Assembly: GCA_028285345.1 (NCBI GenBank)
Contig: JANQPT010000044.1
Location: 620,001-684,000, forward strand
Reading direction: 5' to 3'
Source: Planctomycetales bacterium
Lineage (GTDB): Bacteria > Planctomycetota > Planctomycetia > Planctomycetales > Planctomycetaceae
DNA: 64,000 bases
Part shown: piece by piece, positions 9,801-19,266 of the stretch
Layout: the number at the start of each line of letters is the position of its first letter
Numbering within the stretch: position 1 is the stretch's first letter
The notes under the pieces: model-generated
What the model saw: the letters and a program-made list of their open reading frames with translations, nothing else
The model's database searches: none
Told to the model about the DNA's origin: nothing
Position numbers and translations under genes: made by a program

Positions 9801-10006
9801 AGCTCGAATCGTGACTTGCCCCGTCCCGCATCAACGCCGGCCCCGCCCGGCACAAAATCTTTCGATTCATCCTTTCCCCCGCCACCTCCTACCGCCGGAT
9901 CACCGCCACCTCCTGCCGCCGGATCGCCGCCACCACTACAGCCCGCGACCGCGACGATTGCACAACCGACAAGCAACAACCAGGCACGCTGGAATTGCCC
10001 GCACAT
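6818..10006 (-). CDS. WD40-like beta-propeller lipoprotein
   Basis: A 1062-residue secreted lipoprotein. The N-terminus has a hydrophobic signal ending in the lipobox VAGC with Cys23, then a Gly-rich linker. Repeats of the form SPxGKxFAxxxxD and IYDLxTGxxxxxLxL, such as IWNLMTGDKVGTVTD and VYDLASGSRVRELRL, indicate two WD40-like or quinoprotein-like propellers, roughly residues 175-480 and 600-900. A separate C-terminal domain of about 130 residues was not recognised. The ATG follows GGGGGA, about 5 bases upstream. The gene is flanked by two copies of a 311-bp repeat, which suggests that it arrived as a unit between two formerly adjacent genes. Its function is unknown; extracytoplasmic protein binding is a guess from the fold. 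Confidence 0.85.
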   Translation of the reverse strand: MCGQFQRAWLLLVGCAIVAVAGCSGGGDPAAGGGGDPAVGGGGGKDESKDFVPGGAGVDAGRGKSRFELGNGANGQAAGSSNKSAGTGFGNIVGVTDYWSKQSRTSGRSAETEFETLNESPDVIPPYNWSVRVDPPAEPVTFAPKKKNQKIQIPAAKSRRPSGNAVGFAPVPTGIVTVGYNEAKNDKREIWNLMTGDKVGTVTDIGAATISNTVSPQGKYFAGVVSGSGFEKSVGIYDVEAKQQLPGIALGRTPWFAGIAMPRDDLIVAGFSTGDKLLQAWTLPDCVPAFEVTVATSRKGELPAFSPGGNYIAVARLSDDVWNRNQMITIYSLETGLPEGELELPDYDIGWYLGIQGMAFSPDGKEFAALINGWYCSKILIWSIEDGTIVDHMTFKKKLGEELFGTFAFSKNNVPLSFFPGNRRLLAYELGIIDREIRAGVWKLPKDEIMENNPGTRWPLDESHVTVLTESGRRGFVQVYELPEESIAKSKAQVEKIVSRQPRVPNHLVRPGAARPLDKSGARKIAAAKVPWGVHPSMVAASAARSGSVKLAVSRGTLRQVMMSRSGTPQAFALRSTGWKRGSRLPLGNVEPQSLVQARQMSKPDDDATLQSAVGASKSRSWVDVYDLASGSRVRELRLTYEGDMVSVSPNGKAVLVLAAGSSGRLDLYSTENGEHLGGWEPFGSSMGKNGHVLVSATMPNDTQIVAFSAAGELTAWDTTTGKASFVAYNASQPTCSLDGQYVGYSDGTSFYLVSLATGDLKGVIPDTGDVRAAAFHPNLPKIALLSRHKGGYYLFTTNLETGQVDAPFPVPVISAFLRWFGDKFVLLGNEKLVDTEQRVVVWSYKLPAGDHLPVAPDGRHWFIGNTGGAPVLAAAELPGPQAMSQISAGTLQPEFLLQPGESCSLEFRFNHAGFSSDSRQALEKRVRAQLAANRITVAGGQPVRLVISVNETIGESMSLRFRSFGGGFNAEAEEVSLPVRTTVFRAAYLSGASTAWVWKGAVSNRSHAYFVSKKDGESVQQAIERSYTSSLQNGFNGLVLPPYVFTPKSANGLGETALIAP
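9880..9945. repeat. Short tandem repeat in the Gly-rich linker
   Basis: Units of about 21 bases encode the repeated residues GGGDPA just after the lipobox of the WD40-like lipoprotein. The repeat sits in a flexible linker, where changes in unit number would be tolerated. Confidence 0.6.
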
Positions 10007-10392
10007 GATTTCCCCCGGGAAGCACTGGTACGAAGAAAGCTGAAGAAGCGACGAACGTCGAGAATTCGATTGTACAGTGTTCCACGTTTCAGACGAAGGT
10101 TCAAGCGTCCCAATCCATCACGTACCGGAAGAAACGTCGCCCCCGGTTAGCCGCGACATGGAAGCGGAACGCGCCCGTTCCCGCCTGCCACTCAGCAACT
10201 TGCCAACAGCACGAATTCACATCATCCGCTCAAGAAAACGTCGGCCTACGCTGCGTCGGCGTGAAACTTCGATGCATCTTCGGCGCACATGACGAAACCT
10301 CCTACGCGAGGAATGCTCACATCGACCGATGCAAGTTACGACATCTCCGAAGTGACAGCGGTTGGACAAACTGAAGCAGATTGGCGTTTCAC
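10007..10392. other. Stretch upstream of the WD40-like gene, no gene recognised
   Basis: It holds the 5' region of the minus-strand lipoprotein gene. A plus-strand open frame from 10289 runs into the A2M-tail copy at 10393, but its first 35 residues match nothing I know and it has no ribosome-binding site. No clear promoter hexamers were identified. Confidence 0.4.
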
Positions 10393-10703
10393 CGATTTGC
10401 CGGCAGGTCAGACGCGGGAATTCAACTATCGCCTGCGTGCGTTGCTCCCCGTGAAAACAAATACGCCGCCGCCAGTCGTCGATGACTACTATTCGCCGGA
10501 AAAGGTCGCCGTTGGCAATCGGACTCAGTTCACAGCGCGGCGCTGACTCGCCTATCAACACGATGAGGTGCCGCCCAACGACTCGATTTGCTGAGGTACT
10601 GTCCCAGCTCTCAATCATCAGAGTGACGCCAGTACGAGTTTCAGATCGCTCCATAAGTCCTCCGTCGGATCGAACAAGTCGTCAATCAACGTGCCGCCGC
10701 CGC
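10393..10703. repeat. 311-bp direct repeat, copy 2
   Basis: This copy of 6158-6468 holds the true 3' end of the FG-GAP gene on the minus strand and a stranded A2M tail on the plus strand, ending in the same stop codon (10544-10546). The first five differences from copy 1 within the A2M tail are all synonymous third-position changes. The stranded tail therefore seems to have diverged while still coding. Confidence 0.95.
10394..10546 (+). pseudogene. Stranded 3' end of an alpha-2-macroglobulin gene
   Basis: It encodes LPAGQTREFNYRLRALLPVK and the remaining residues to TQFTARR plus stop, almost identical to the C-terminus of the protein ending at 6311. Two replacements are seen (YE to DD). It has no upstream A2M sequence and cannot make a functional protein. 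Confidence 0.85.
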
Positions 10704-13700
10704 CAAGCAGTTCGAAGACTGAGGCGTGTGGGGCGGACTCTGTGACCGGATCCTCCCAGAAGACTTCTTGCCTAGCCGGGGTCGAAAACACCATTCGTCG
10801 GGCGAAGTCCTCGGCTGTCAGCACCGGCTCGTCATCAATCGAATTGAAAGAACCGGTTTCAAAACTCTGTGACGCGCCGTTCAGACTGTTGTATCCACCG
10901 GTCTCGGGAAGGCGCAACTTGGAATCGAAACCGGCCTCAATGACTTCTGATTCCAGAGCCTGCGACAGAGACTCTGATTGTGATGGGAACAGCTCAACCG
11001 GCCGTCCTGCCGTCAACGAGGCGGGTGACGATTGTTGAGCGAATGGGTCTAGTGTCAGCCCAAACTCTGCGTTTAGTTGTCCAAGATCGGAAAAATTGAC
11101 CGCGCCGTCGCCGGTGATGTCGAGAGCGGGATCGAAACCGGGATCTTGTTCGGTCAATCCGAACTGGACATTCAAGATGCCGATTTCCGCAAAGTTGACG
11201 GCTCCGTCGTAGTTGAGATCGCTGCTGAAAGTGGACGCGCCGCTCAACGTGATTTCTACGATCGGCGTGACGGAGGAGTTGGTCAGAATCACGAGTCCCT
11301 CGCCCATCGCAAAGCTCTCGCTGCCCGTTGATTGCCCGGTGGGCGACGTCGGGGCGTAGGTCAGTCCAATTATTATTGATTCTCCGACGCCGAGCACGAT
11401 GTCGTCCGCCGCGTCGGTAGTGAGCGCAAGGTCGGTGGTCACATTCGGAGCGTTGACGATAATCTGTTGCAGCACCAGCGGGCTGCTCCCCACGTTGGTG
11501 ATTTCGACCGTCTTACTATCGTCAGGTGCGGCGGGGCGCACGTAAACCGATTCGGTCGCTGACTGCGGCAGGTCTGTCGAGAATTGGACGGCACCGTCAC
11601 CGATGGCTCCGGACGTATCCCGGATACTCAATTCCGGATCGACGACGTACACCTTCAGTATTGCGGCGCCCTGTGTATACACCTCAAACGTTTCGCCGTC
11701 GATGTCCTCTTGCCCGGAGTGACTCCAGCCGCCGCCCATACTAATCTGGTCGTTGACATCCGCCCGCACGATCAGCGTATTCGATGTCCCCGAGATATTG
11801 AGCACTTCCAACATGTCCAGCGTGAGCACGTTGGCACCGGTTCCGCAGATGTCGATCTGCTCGATCCCGGCGATCCGCTGATCGGGAATTACAGTCAGAT
11901 CTAAGACCAAGCCGGCGGTGTCAATGCGCAGCGTATCAAAGTCGCTGCCGCCGTCGAGCCGTTGAAATGCCAGGTCCGCAATGCCCAACACATCATCGCC
12001 GGCACCCGCATTGATGACATCCTCCCCACCCAACCCGACCAACGTGTCATTGCCGGTACCGCCGAGCATGGTGTTGGCCCCGGTGTCACCGGTGAGTAGA
12101 TTGTCGGCGACGTTGCCTTGGTGGGTCGTCGCTCCACCGAAATCCTGACCGTAGATCAGGTAGGTTTTTCCGACTCTTTCCTTTCCATCGACATCGGCGC
12201 GATATGCACCGATCAGAAGGTCGTCGAAACCGTCGCCGTTTACGTCGCCGGCTGTCGAAATGCCGATACCGAAACGATCGTCGTCGTTTTCGCCATTGAT
12301 GATGAAACCGTCGGCGGGCTGCATCTCTTCCCAGACGTATTCCGCGGCGAACGCGTTCCGAGTGCCGAAAACCACAATGGCACCTCCGACCCACTCACCA
12401 TCCACGACGTTCATTCGCGAAGCGCCGATGAGCAAGTCGTCGATTCCGTCGCCGTTGACGTCGCCGGCGGTCGAACTGACGATCGCGAACCGATCACCTT
12501 CTTGCATCGAAGTCATTGCGAAGCCGTTCGTGCCGTCCAGCGTATCGACGGAAACGACTTGCGGAAAAATGCCGGTGTGTCCGAACAACACGAAAGCTCG
12601 CCCTCGTTCTGAAAGGGAAGTTGATTCGCGAACCAGAATGTCCGATATGCCGTCACCGTTCACGTCACCAAGCTTTTCAACGGCGCGACCGACTCCAACT
12701 GAGCTGTCGTCAGACGAAATAACAAATCCGTTTGACCCATCGATCTCCGATGCGCCGATCGTCAACTCAAATCCGTCAGATTTGCCGAACAAAACAAATA
12801 CTTCCGCATCGATTGCTGAGACACCCGTGGAAACGAGTAGATCGCCGAATCCATCGTTGTTCATGTCTCCTGCGTATTTGACATCGCGTCCGAAATTTCT
12901 GTGCCCCAGGTCGCCGTAAAAGATAAAACCATTTTCACCATCGACTTCGTTGAGATTAACGACGGGGGTGTAGCCGTCTGCCTTCCCGAAGATAATAAAC
13001 ACCGCTCCATCGTCGATGGAGTGCTGGTTGGAGGTCAATGATTCGATGCCGAGGGCGATGTCATCAATACCGTCTCCATTGAAGTCGCCACTGCTATCAA
13101 ATACCTCTACTTGGAAGTCACCAAAGTCGCCGGTCAGTGCGTTGATTGCGAACCCATTCGAACCATCCAGATCTTGCAGGTCAAACTGCGCTTCAAACGG
13201 GGTGTCCTTTCCAAACACCACGTAGACAAACGGTGAATTCCCGCCGGCGGAATCCCAGTCGTACCCAGCGGCGGCGACAATGAGATCGGTGAAGCCGTCT
13301 CCATTGACATCTCCGGCTGGTCCGAGCCCCGCTCCCAGAGACCCATCAATCAGATGGCCTCGAATTGTGAAGCCATTGCTCCCGTCCAAGTCGGCGAGTT
13401 CCACGACGGGGTCGTAACTGGAGGGCCTCCCGAACACGACGTAGATTTCACCCACTTCCTCTAGAGCCGGGTCGCGGACTGCGTCCTCGGCTGCGATCAC
13501 GAAATCGTCGTAACCGTCACCATTTATGTCTCCAACACTGCGGACATAATCCCCGGCTTCGTCTTCCGCTTCGATCCCTTGAAACACGCTGACCCCCAGG
13601 GAGTCAAGGTCATGCGTTGGCAGCGTGCTGAGGTCGAATTCTGTAATCGCCAATTCCGATTGCCCGGTCTGATAGTCGGCTGCAGTTGCATAGATGCCGA

Positions 13701-16700
13701 CGTTCCTCGGTCCATCTGAGAGCTGGCCGTCTAACTCAAAAGAGAAACTCGCCGAACTCTGACCAGCTTCGATGACAAAGGTCTCTTCAACGGCGATGAG
13801 ATTGGCATCCTCGGAGATCATCGTAACCGTTACCGGCAGATCAATGTCGGTGTTCGGACGCGTGACGATGCCCACATACTGGGTGATGGGCGTGTCTTGG
13901 GAGATGCTGTTCGTTTCCAGGTCGACGATTAGCCGTTCATGGTCGAGGACAGTTAGCACGTCGGAGGCGAAGGCAAGTTCGCCATGCTGGTTTGAGACCG
14001 CGGTGATGGTGACGATTTGATCCCCGTCCAGAAGATTATCATCCAGGACTCCAACCTCGACTGTTGTGGAGAGTTCCCCGGCGGGTATCACCACGAAATC
14101 CGGCAGGTCGACCTCCGTGACGTCATCACTCGTGAGATAGACTGTGAGCGCTTCATTGAGATTGTTCGTCGCGCGGGTCACCGTGGCGGTGAAGGGCGAG
14201 TTTACTTCGTTTTCGTATTTAGCAGTGGAAAGAATCGTGAATGAAACCACGCGGTCATAAAGACCGCCCGAAACCGTTTCGATCTTGACCGTGGCCCCCT
14301 GGCTTTCATAGACGGCGAATTGACGGCCTCCGTCCGTCTCGTTACCGAGGAACGTCCAACTGCCTTGCAGGTCGACCTGATCTTCGATCGTCGTCCGCAC
14401 GATGAGCGTGTTTGCTGATTCCGTGATCGAAAAGACTGCCGTCCCATCCAACGTCAACAGATTCCCGACCGGTGAGCCGGGTGGACTGATAATCTCAATC
14501 TCCTCAATGCCGGACAATTTGTCGCGCTGTGCCGGATTGGTCAGGTCGAGATTGATCCCGGCGCCGTGGAGTTGAAGGATGTCGGTTCCGGATCCTCCAT
14601 CGGCGAACGCAAATTCGTCGCTGGAAACCGCCAGTCGATCGTCGCCCGGCCCGCCGTTGAGCGTATCCGCGTCGCCGTTGCCGATGAGCGTGTCGTTCCC
14701 GAGGGCGCCCACCAGATGATTGGCAGCCTCGTCGCCGATGAGCAGATTGTCGGACTCGTCACCCTGGTGAGTGACGGTGCTAGTGAAAGCGCCGCCGAAG
14801 ATTACGTAAGTCTCGCCGGCGAATCGTCGCTCGTCGGGGGCGGCCTCGGCGGCGCCAATGAGCAGGTCGGAAAACCCATCACCGTTGAAGTCGCCAGCAC
14901 TGCTGTTGGCGACTCCGACCTCGTCGGAGTCGTCGATGCCGCGAAAAAGGACTCCGTTGAGACCGTCCAAAGAACTCAACTCGAAAACAGCTGGAAACTC
15001 GGACTTTCCTCCGTAGACGATCGCGATTTCACCAACTTTGGATTTGTCAAGATCATCCGCGAATAGCGAGCCAATCAGAACATCTTGGTAGCCATCTCCA
15101 TTGAAGTCGCCTGCCGCCGAGGCGCCGGCGCCGGCGGCATCTTTGCGGTCGATCCCAGCGATGGCAAAGCCATTGCTGCCGTTGAGAGTCGAGACGTCAA
15201 AACTGCTCCCGAAACCTTGGGGATTCCCGAAGACAACGTAGGCCATACCTGCGGAAAGTGATTCCCGGGCGTCCCAGTCAGCGGCTGTAAGCAAAAAGTC
15301 ATCGATCCCGTCGCCATTCACATCGCCCAAACCGCGAACGACATTTGCGCTTTCTTCAGCTTGCGGGAATCCAATGAGGTGAAAGCCATTGCTTCCGTCC
15401 AGCGCAGTACGATCAATGACACCTGAATAACCGTCTACCACTCCGAAGACGACAAAGGCAAACGCCTGGTCACCCCAATAATCCTGAGCGAATATGATGA
15501 TGTCGTCAAAACCGTCGCCGTTCACATCGCCGGCACCGTCCGCACTGGCTCCAAACTCGACCTCGCCACTGTCGCCCACGATGCGAAATCCGTTGGAACC
15601 GTCGATAGTCGACAGATCAAGTGTTGCGCCGAAGCCGCCTTCGCGGCCGAAGATCACCATCGATTCCCAGAATTCGCTGCCGTTCGCGTACACCGAAATC
15701 AATAAATCGTCGATGTCGTCGCCATTGACGTCGCCCACGGCAGCCGGCTCGCGGACGCCCATTTTTGAGTGTTCGGCGGTGCCTTCGATAACAAATCCAT
15801 TCGAACCGTCGAGTGAACTCAAATCAAATTCGGTGGAGAAGCCTGCGGTCGCTCCGTAGATCACATAAGCTGTGCCGGCATTTTCCGCAGCTGCCGTATC
15901 GGCGTCACTCGCTGTCACCATCAAATCGGCCAGGCCGTCATGATTCACGTCGCCAATCGTCTTGGCTCTTATCCCGTGCTTATAGGAATCAGCAATCCCG
16001 CGGATTGTGAAACCGTTTACACCATTCAATGTCGACAAGTCGAATTGTGCGGGGAATTCTGAATCGCCGCCAAAGACCACATAGATCTCGCTGGCAATCT
16101 GGTCTGATGGATTACGAGTGGGAGCAACGATTGCCACATCGTCGAACCCATCTCCGTTAAGGTCGCCCGCCGAGCCGACATTCAGTCCGGATTGATCATC
16201 CTTCGAGATCCCGTTGAGCGTGAAGCCGTTGCTCCCATCCAGATCGGCCAAGTGGTAGATCGCCTCCTCGGCTGGTTCATTTGGATTGATGTATGCCGGA
16301 AACGCGAAGGAGACAAAGTTATAAGTGCTGCCGGTCGAAAAGGAATTGATCACTGCATCCAGAGAAATGTCGGTGACAATGACGTTTCCCGTCTCGCTGC
16401 CGACGACGATACGGCCGTCGTGCCGCAAGTCGATGTCGGTGGGGTTGATGTCACCGACGGCGAGCGACCTGTCCAGACTTCCGTTTTCATCAAAGCGGTG
16501 GATCGCCCCACTGTAGTCTGTCGCATAGATCTTGCCGTCGACGTCGACCGCGATTCCTCGCACATCGGCCGAACTTTGGATCGAAAACGACCGCAGCGAC
16601 TCGAGCGTGATCGGATCGTAGACGTCGACCTGTGCCGATGGTCCGGCCACCAAACCGTACAGCAGCCCGTCAAACCCGACTGCGACGTCGGAGTAATCAA

Positions 16701-19266
16701 CTCCTTCGCCGAAACGCACCATTTCGTCGCTAGAGTGAAGAATATTTAGTCGCCGGAGACCGGCCTGTGTATCTTCCGGATTGCCGCTTGTTCGTGACAT
16801 ATCTGTTACAAACAAGAACTGCTCGTAAGCAGCGATCCCTCCGGTGCTCGGATCGTCATTGGTGGTCCAACCCGGTGCCGAGTAGCTCCAGTAGGGTTGG
16901 AACTCTGAAATCGTGAAATAACTGAGGGGCAGGTACGTGGACATATGAGGATTGGCGGCACCGTCGAAAATCGCCACCCAATCTCTTGATGTCGCCACGA
17001 GATCGCGCACGCCATTTTCCTCTCCACGGTCAAAATCGCCCGGGCCATACTCGATCCGGGACTCGCGAAGCATCGTTCCGTCTTCAGTGAATTCCCGCAG
17101 ATAAAATTCACCATCATTGTCTTGCGTGGAGACGAGAATCGTGTCGAGGTCAAACTCGACGTTGGGACGGGCGTAAAACGCGACCTTGAGAGTCGCCAAC
17201 CCCGAACGAACCACCAGATACTGTTCGTTACCGATGAATTCATCGACTTCATTGTGATTCCAAGCAAACCCGTCGATATTAAGCGTGTCGTGCACATCCA
17301 TACGGACAATTAGAGTATTGTCCGAATCGGCGAGTCGCAGCACGTCTTCGGGATTGACAGTCAGGTGATTTGCACCGAATCCCGTCACGTCGATCTTCTC
17401 AATGCCACTGACCTGCGAGTTGGAAAGAGCCGTCAGATCGAGCGTCTGTCCCGTCGCTTCCAGCCGAAGAGTGTCAAAACCGCTGCCGCCGGCAATCCGC
17501 TGAAACGAGAGGTCACTAACGACCAATGTGTCGTCGCCCGCCCCGGCATAGATGACGTCGGCGCCGCCGTTGCCGATAATTGTGTCGTTGCCGTCTCCGC
17601 CGACGAACGCGTTCGCCGAAGCGTCCCCGGTCAGCAGATTGTCGGTCTCGTCACCCAACTGAGCAGCGGACGAGACGAAGTTTTTGCCGTAGATCAAATA
17701 GGTCTTGCCGGCCCCAGCGCGGCCGTCGGGATCTGCGCGATACTCACCCAACAGCAGATCCGGCAACCCGTCGCCGTCGACGTCGCCGGCCGTATCCAGG
17801 CCCCGGCTCAATAGGGCGTCCTGCTCCAATCCGGGGATGACAAACCCGTTGCTGCCGTCCAGATTTGCGATCTGCAATTCCAGCGGGAATGACGAATTGC
17901 CATAGACGACATAGACCGCCCCCGCCCCGACGACGCCATTGGGCGATCCGTGGGAGGAGATCAAGACGTCGTCAAACCCGTCGGCGTTGAGGTCGCCTGC
18001 AGAGGCCAGTTCGCGTCCAAATGAGACTTGATCGAGTTCCGATTTGATGAAGAAGCCGTTGGATCCATTGAGCGAATCGGCCGAAACGGTTGCCGAAAAG
18101 CCGCCGGCATTCCCGAACAGTATGATGGCTCGACCGGGCCCGGAGATTGGTGGCTCGTTTTCCCGCAATATGACGTCGTCGATGCCATCCCCGTTGACGT
18201 CACCGGCGTGCGAGAGATCCTGCCCGACATTTAGGTTATTGGCCCCGGCGGTGAACACGAAACCGTTCGTACCATCTAGTTCTGACGTCAATAGGCTTGG
18301 GGTCAATCCCCACCACGCTTTGCCAAATATAAAAAATGCGCTGCTCGGATTCCCGTCCCAGTCGTCGCTACCCACGGCGATGTCGTCGTATCCGTCGCCA
18401 TTGATGTCCCCGACGGCGGCGATTGATTCTCCCAGATCGTGGATCGGATGGTCGGCAAAAAGCACGAATCCGTTTTCCCCGTACAGGTGCTGCAAGTCAA
18501 ACTCCGCAGTAAAGCCGTCGGCCTTGCCAAACACAACGTAGGCCGCCCCGCCTCCGGTGCTCGCGGAGAGCGCGTCCCGTCCCTCTGAGCCGATCAGGAT
18601 GTCGTCGAATCCATCACCATTGATGTCCCCGGCGGAACCGACGACGGCTCCAATGCTTTCGCCTTCCTCAATGCCGTTAATGGCGAACCCATTGGTTCCA
18701 TCGAGGTTACTCAGGTCGACGACTGCCTCAAACGGTTCCGCTTTGCCGAACAGGACATAAGCTTTGCCAGTATCGATTCCGTCCGTCTCTGCTTCGAGGA
18801 TTCCCAAGATCAGATCGTGATATCCGTCGCCATTGACATCGGCGATTCCGCTGACCGATCCGTTCAGTTCACCGTCAGGTACATGTCCGCGCACGGTGAA
18901 ACCTGTCGAGCCGTCGAGTGACGCTAGTTCGACGGTGGCAGGGTATCCTTCCGGCGTTCCAAAAATGACATACACTTCTCCGACTGACTCTAGATCGGGG
19001 TCATCTCCGATAGCATCCCAGGCCGTGATCGCAAAGTCGTCGTAGCCATCGCCGTTGAGGTCGCCAATGCTCTCCACGATGCGACCAGAATCATCCGCGG
19101 CGTCGATCCCGTAAAACACGCTGCCAGTATCGCCGTCGATATCGGCCAAATCGAATCCAACAGAGGCCGCCAGCAGTGTGCGGTCTTCGAGGTATTCCAA
19201 GTCTAAGCGGCGGCGGAGAGTGGAAGCGGCAACGAGCGACCGGCGAGCGAACGAAGAGTTGGTCAT
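10618..19266 (-). CDS. Giant FG-GAP/RTX/Calx-beta protein with dockerin-like end
   Basis: A 2882-residue secreted protein. The N-terminus has the LEPR-like planctomycete motif LEYLEDRTLLAA at about residues 24-35. Three modules follow, each with seven FG-GAP blades marked by the calcium loop GDxNGDGxxD, then RTX-type glycine repeats such as GGDGNDTIIGNGGADVIYAG, then a segment with GIExIDxxGxxANxLTL. RTX blocks lie near nucleotides 17680-17520, 14760-14620 and 12115-11980. Module 1 is followed by an NHL-like propeller (about 17030-16280) and module 2 by Calx-beta-like sequence (about 14250-13640). The C-terminus has two EF-hand/dockerin-like loops, DLNYDGAVNF and DITGDGAVNF. AGGA lies about 7 bases before the ATG. 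It is probably a calcium-stabilised cell-surface or matrix protein. Confidence 0.93.
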   Translation of the reverse strand: MTNSSFARRSLVAASTLRRRLDLEYLEDRTLLAASVGFDLADIDGDTGSVFYGIDAADDSGRIVESIGDLNGDGYDDFAITAWDAIGDDPDLESVGEVYVIFGTPEGYPATVELASLDGSTGFTVRGHVPDGELNGSVSGIADVNGDGYHDLILGILEAETDGIDTGKAYVLFGKAEPFEAVVDLSNLDGTNGFAINGIEEGESIGAVVGSAGDINGDGFDDILIGSEGRDALSASTGGGAAYVVFGKADGFTAEFDLQHLYGENGFVLFADHPIHDLGESIAAVGDINGDGYDDIAVGSDDWDGNPSSAFFIFGKAWWGLTPSLLTSELDGTNGFVFTAGANNLNVGQDLSHAGDVNGDGIDDVILRENEPPISGPGRAIILFGNAGGFSATVSADSLNGSNGFFIKSELDQVSFGRELASAGDLNADGFDDVLISSHGSPNGVVGAGAVYVVYGNSSFPLELQIANLDGSNGFVIPGLEQDALLSRGLDTAGDVDGDGLPDLLLGEYRADPDGRAGAGKTYLIYGKNFVSSAAQLGDETDNLLTGDASANAFVGGDGNDTIIGNGGADVIYAGAGDDTLVVSDLSFQRIAGGSGFDTLRLEATGQTLDLTALSNSQVSGIEKIDVTGFGANHLTVNPEDVLRLADSDNTLIVRMDVHDTLNIDGFAWNHNEVDEFIGNEQYLVVRSGLATLKVAFYARPNVEFDLDTILVSTQDNDGEFYLREFTEDGTMLRESRIEYGPGDFDRGEENGVRDLVATSRDWVAIFDGAANPHMSTYLPLSYFTISEFQPYWSYSAPGWTTNDDPSTGGIAAYEQFLFVTDMSRTSGNPEDTQAGLRRLNILHSSDEMVRFGEGVDYSDVAVGFDGLLYGLVAGPSAQVDVYDPITLESLRSFSIQSSADVRGIAVDVDGKIYATDYSGAIHRFDENGSLDRSLAVGDINPTDIDLRHDGRIVVGSETGNVIVTDISLDAVINSFSTGSTYNFVSFAFPAYINPNEPAEEAIYHLADLDGSNGFTLNGISKDDQSGLNVGSAGDLNGDGFDDVAIVAPTRNPSDQIASEIYVVFGGDSEFPAQFDLSTLNGVNGFTIRGIADSYKHGIRAKTIGDVNHDGLADLMVTASDADTAAAENAGTAYVIYGATAGFSTEFDLSSLDGSNGFVIEGTAEHSKMGVREPAAVGDVNGDDIDDLLISVYANGSEFWESMVIFGREGGFGATLDLSTIDGSNGFRIVGDSGEVEFGASADGAGDVNGDGFDDIIIFAQDYWGDQAFAFVVFGVVDGYSGVIDRTALDGSNGFHLIGFPQAEESANVVRGLGDVNGDGIDDFLLTAADWDARESLSAGMAYVVFGNPQGFGSSFDVSTLNGSNGFAIAGIDRKDAAGAGASAAGDFNGDGYQDVLIGSLFADDLDKSKVGEIAIVYGGKSEFPAVFELSSLDGLNGVLFRGIDDSDEVGVANSSAGDFNGDGFSDLLIGAAEAAPDERRFAGETYVIFGGAFTSTVTHQGDESDNLLIGDEAANHLVGALGNDTLIGNGDADTLNGGPGDDRLAVSSDEFAFADGGSGTDILQLHGAGINLDLTNPAQRDKLSGIEEIEIISPPGSPVGNLLTLDGTAVFSITESANTLIVRTTIEDQVDLQGSWTFLGNETDGGRQFAVYESQGATVKIETVSGGLYDRVVSFTILSTAKYENEVNSPFTATVTRATNNLNEALTVYLTSDDVTEVDLPDFVVIPAGELSTTVEVGVLDDNLLDGDQIVTITAVSNQHGELAFASDVLTVLDHERLIVDLETNSISQDTPITQYVGIVTRPNTDIDLPVTVTMISEDANLIAVEETFVIEAGQSSASFSFELDGQLSDGPRNVGIYATAADYQTGQSELAITEFDLSTLPTHDLDSLGVSVFQGIEAEDEAGDYVRSVGDINGDGYDDFVIAAEDAVRDPALEEVGEIYVVFGRPSSYDPVVELADLDGSNGFTIRGHLIDGSLGAGLGPAGDVNGDGFTDLIVAAAGYDWDSAGGNSPFVYVVFGKDTPFEAQFDLQDLDGSNGFAINALTGDFGDFQVEVFDSSGDFNGDGIDDIALGIESLTSNQHSIDDGAVFIIFGKADGYTPVVNLNEVDGENGFIFYGDLGHRNFGRDVKYAGDMNNDGFGDLLVSTGVSAIDAEVFVLFGKSDGFELTIGASEIDGSNGFVISSDDSSVGVGRAVEKLGDVNGDGISDILVRESTSLSERGRAFVLFGHTGIFPQVVSVDTLDGTNGFAMTSMQEGDRFAIVSSTAGDVNGDGIDDLLIGASRMNVVDGEWVGGAIVVFGTRNAFAAEYVWEEMQPADGFIINGENDDDRFGIGISTAGDVNGDGFDDLLIGAYRADVDGKERVGKTYLIYGQDFGGATTHQGNVADNLLTGDTGANTMLGGTGNDTLVGLGGEDVINAGAGDDVLGIADLAFQRLDGGSDFDTLRIDTAGLVLDLTVIPDQRIAGIEQIDICGTGANVLTLDMLEVLNISGTSNTLIVRADVNDQISMGGGWSHSGQEDIDGETFEVYTQGAAILKVYVVDPELSIRDTSGAIGDGAVQFSTDLPQSATESVYVRPAAPDDSKTVEITNVGSSPLVLQQIIVNAPNVTTDLALTTDAADDIVLGVGESIIIGLTYAPTSPTGQSTGSESFAMGEGLVILTNSSVTPIVEITLSGASTFSSDLNYDGAVNFAEIGILNVQFGLTEQDPGFDPALDITGDGAVNFSDLGQLNAEFGLTLDPFAQQSSPASLTAGRPVELFPSQSESLSQALESEVIEAGFDSKLRLPETGGYNSLNGASQSFETGSFNSIDDEPVLTAEDFARRMVFSTPARQEVFWEDPVTESAPHASVFELLGGGGTLIDDLFDPTEDLWSDLKLVLASL

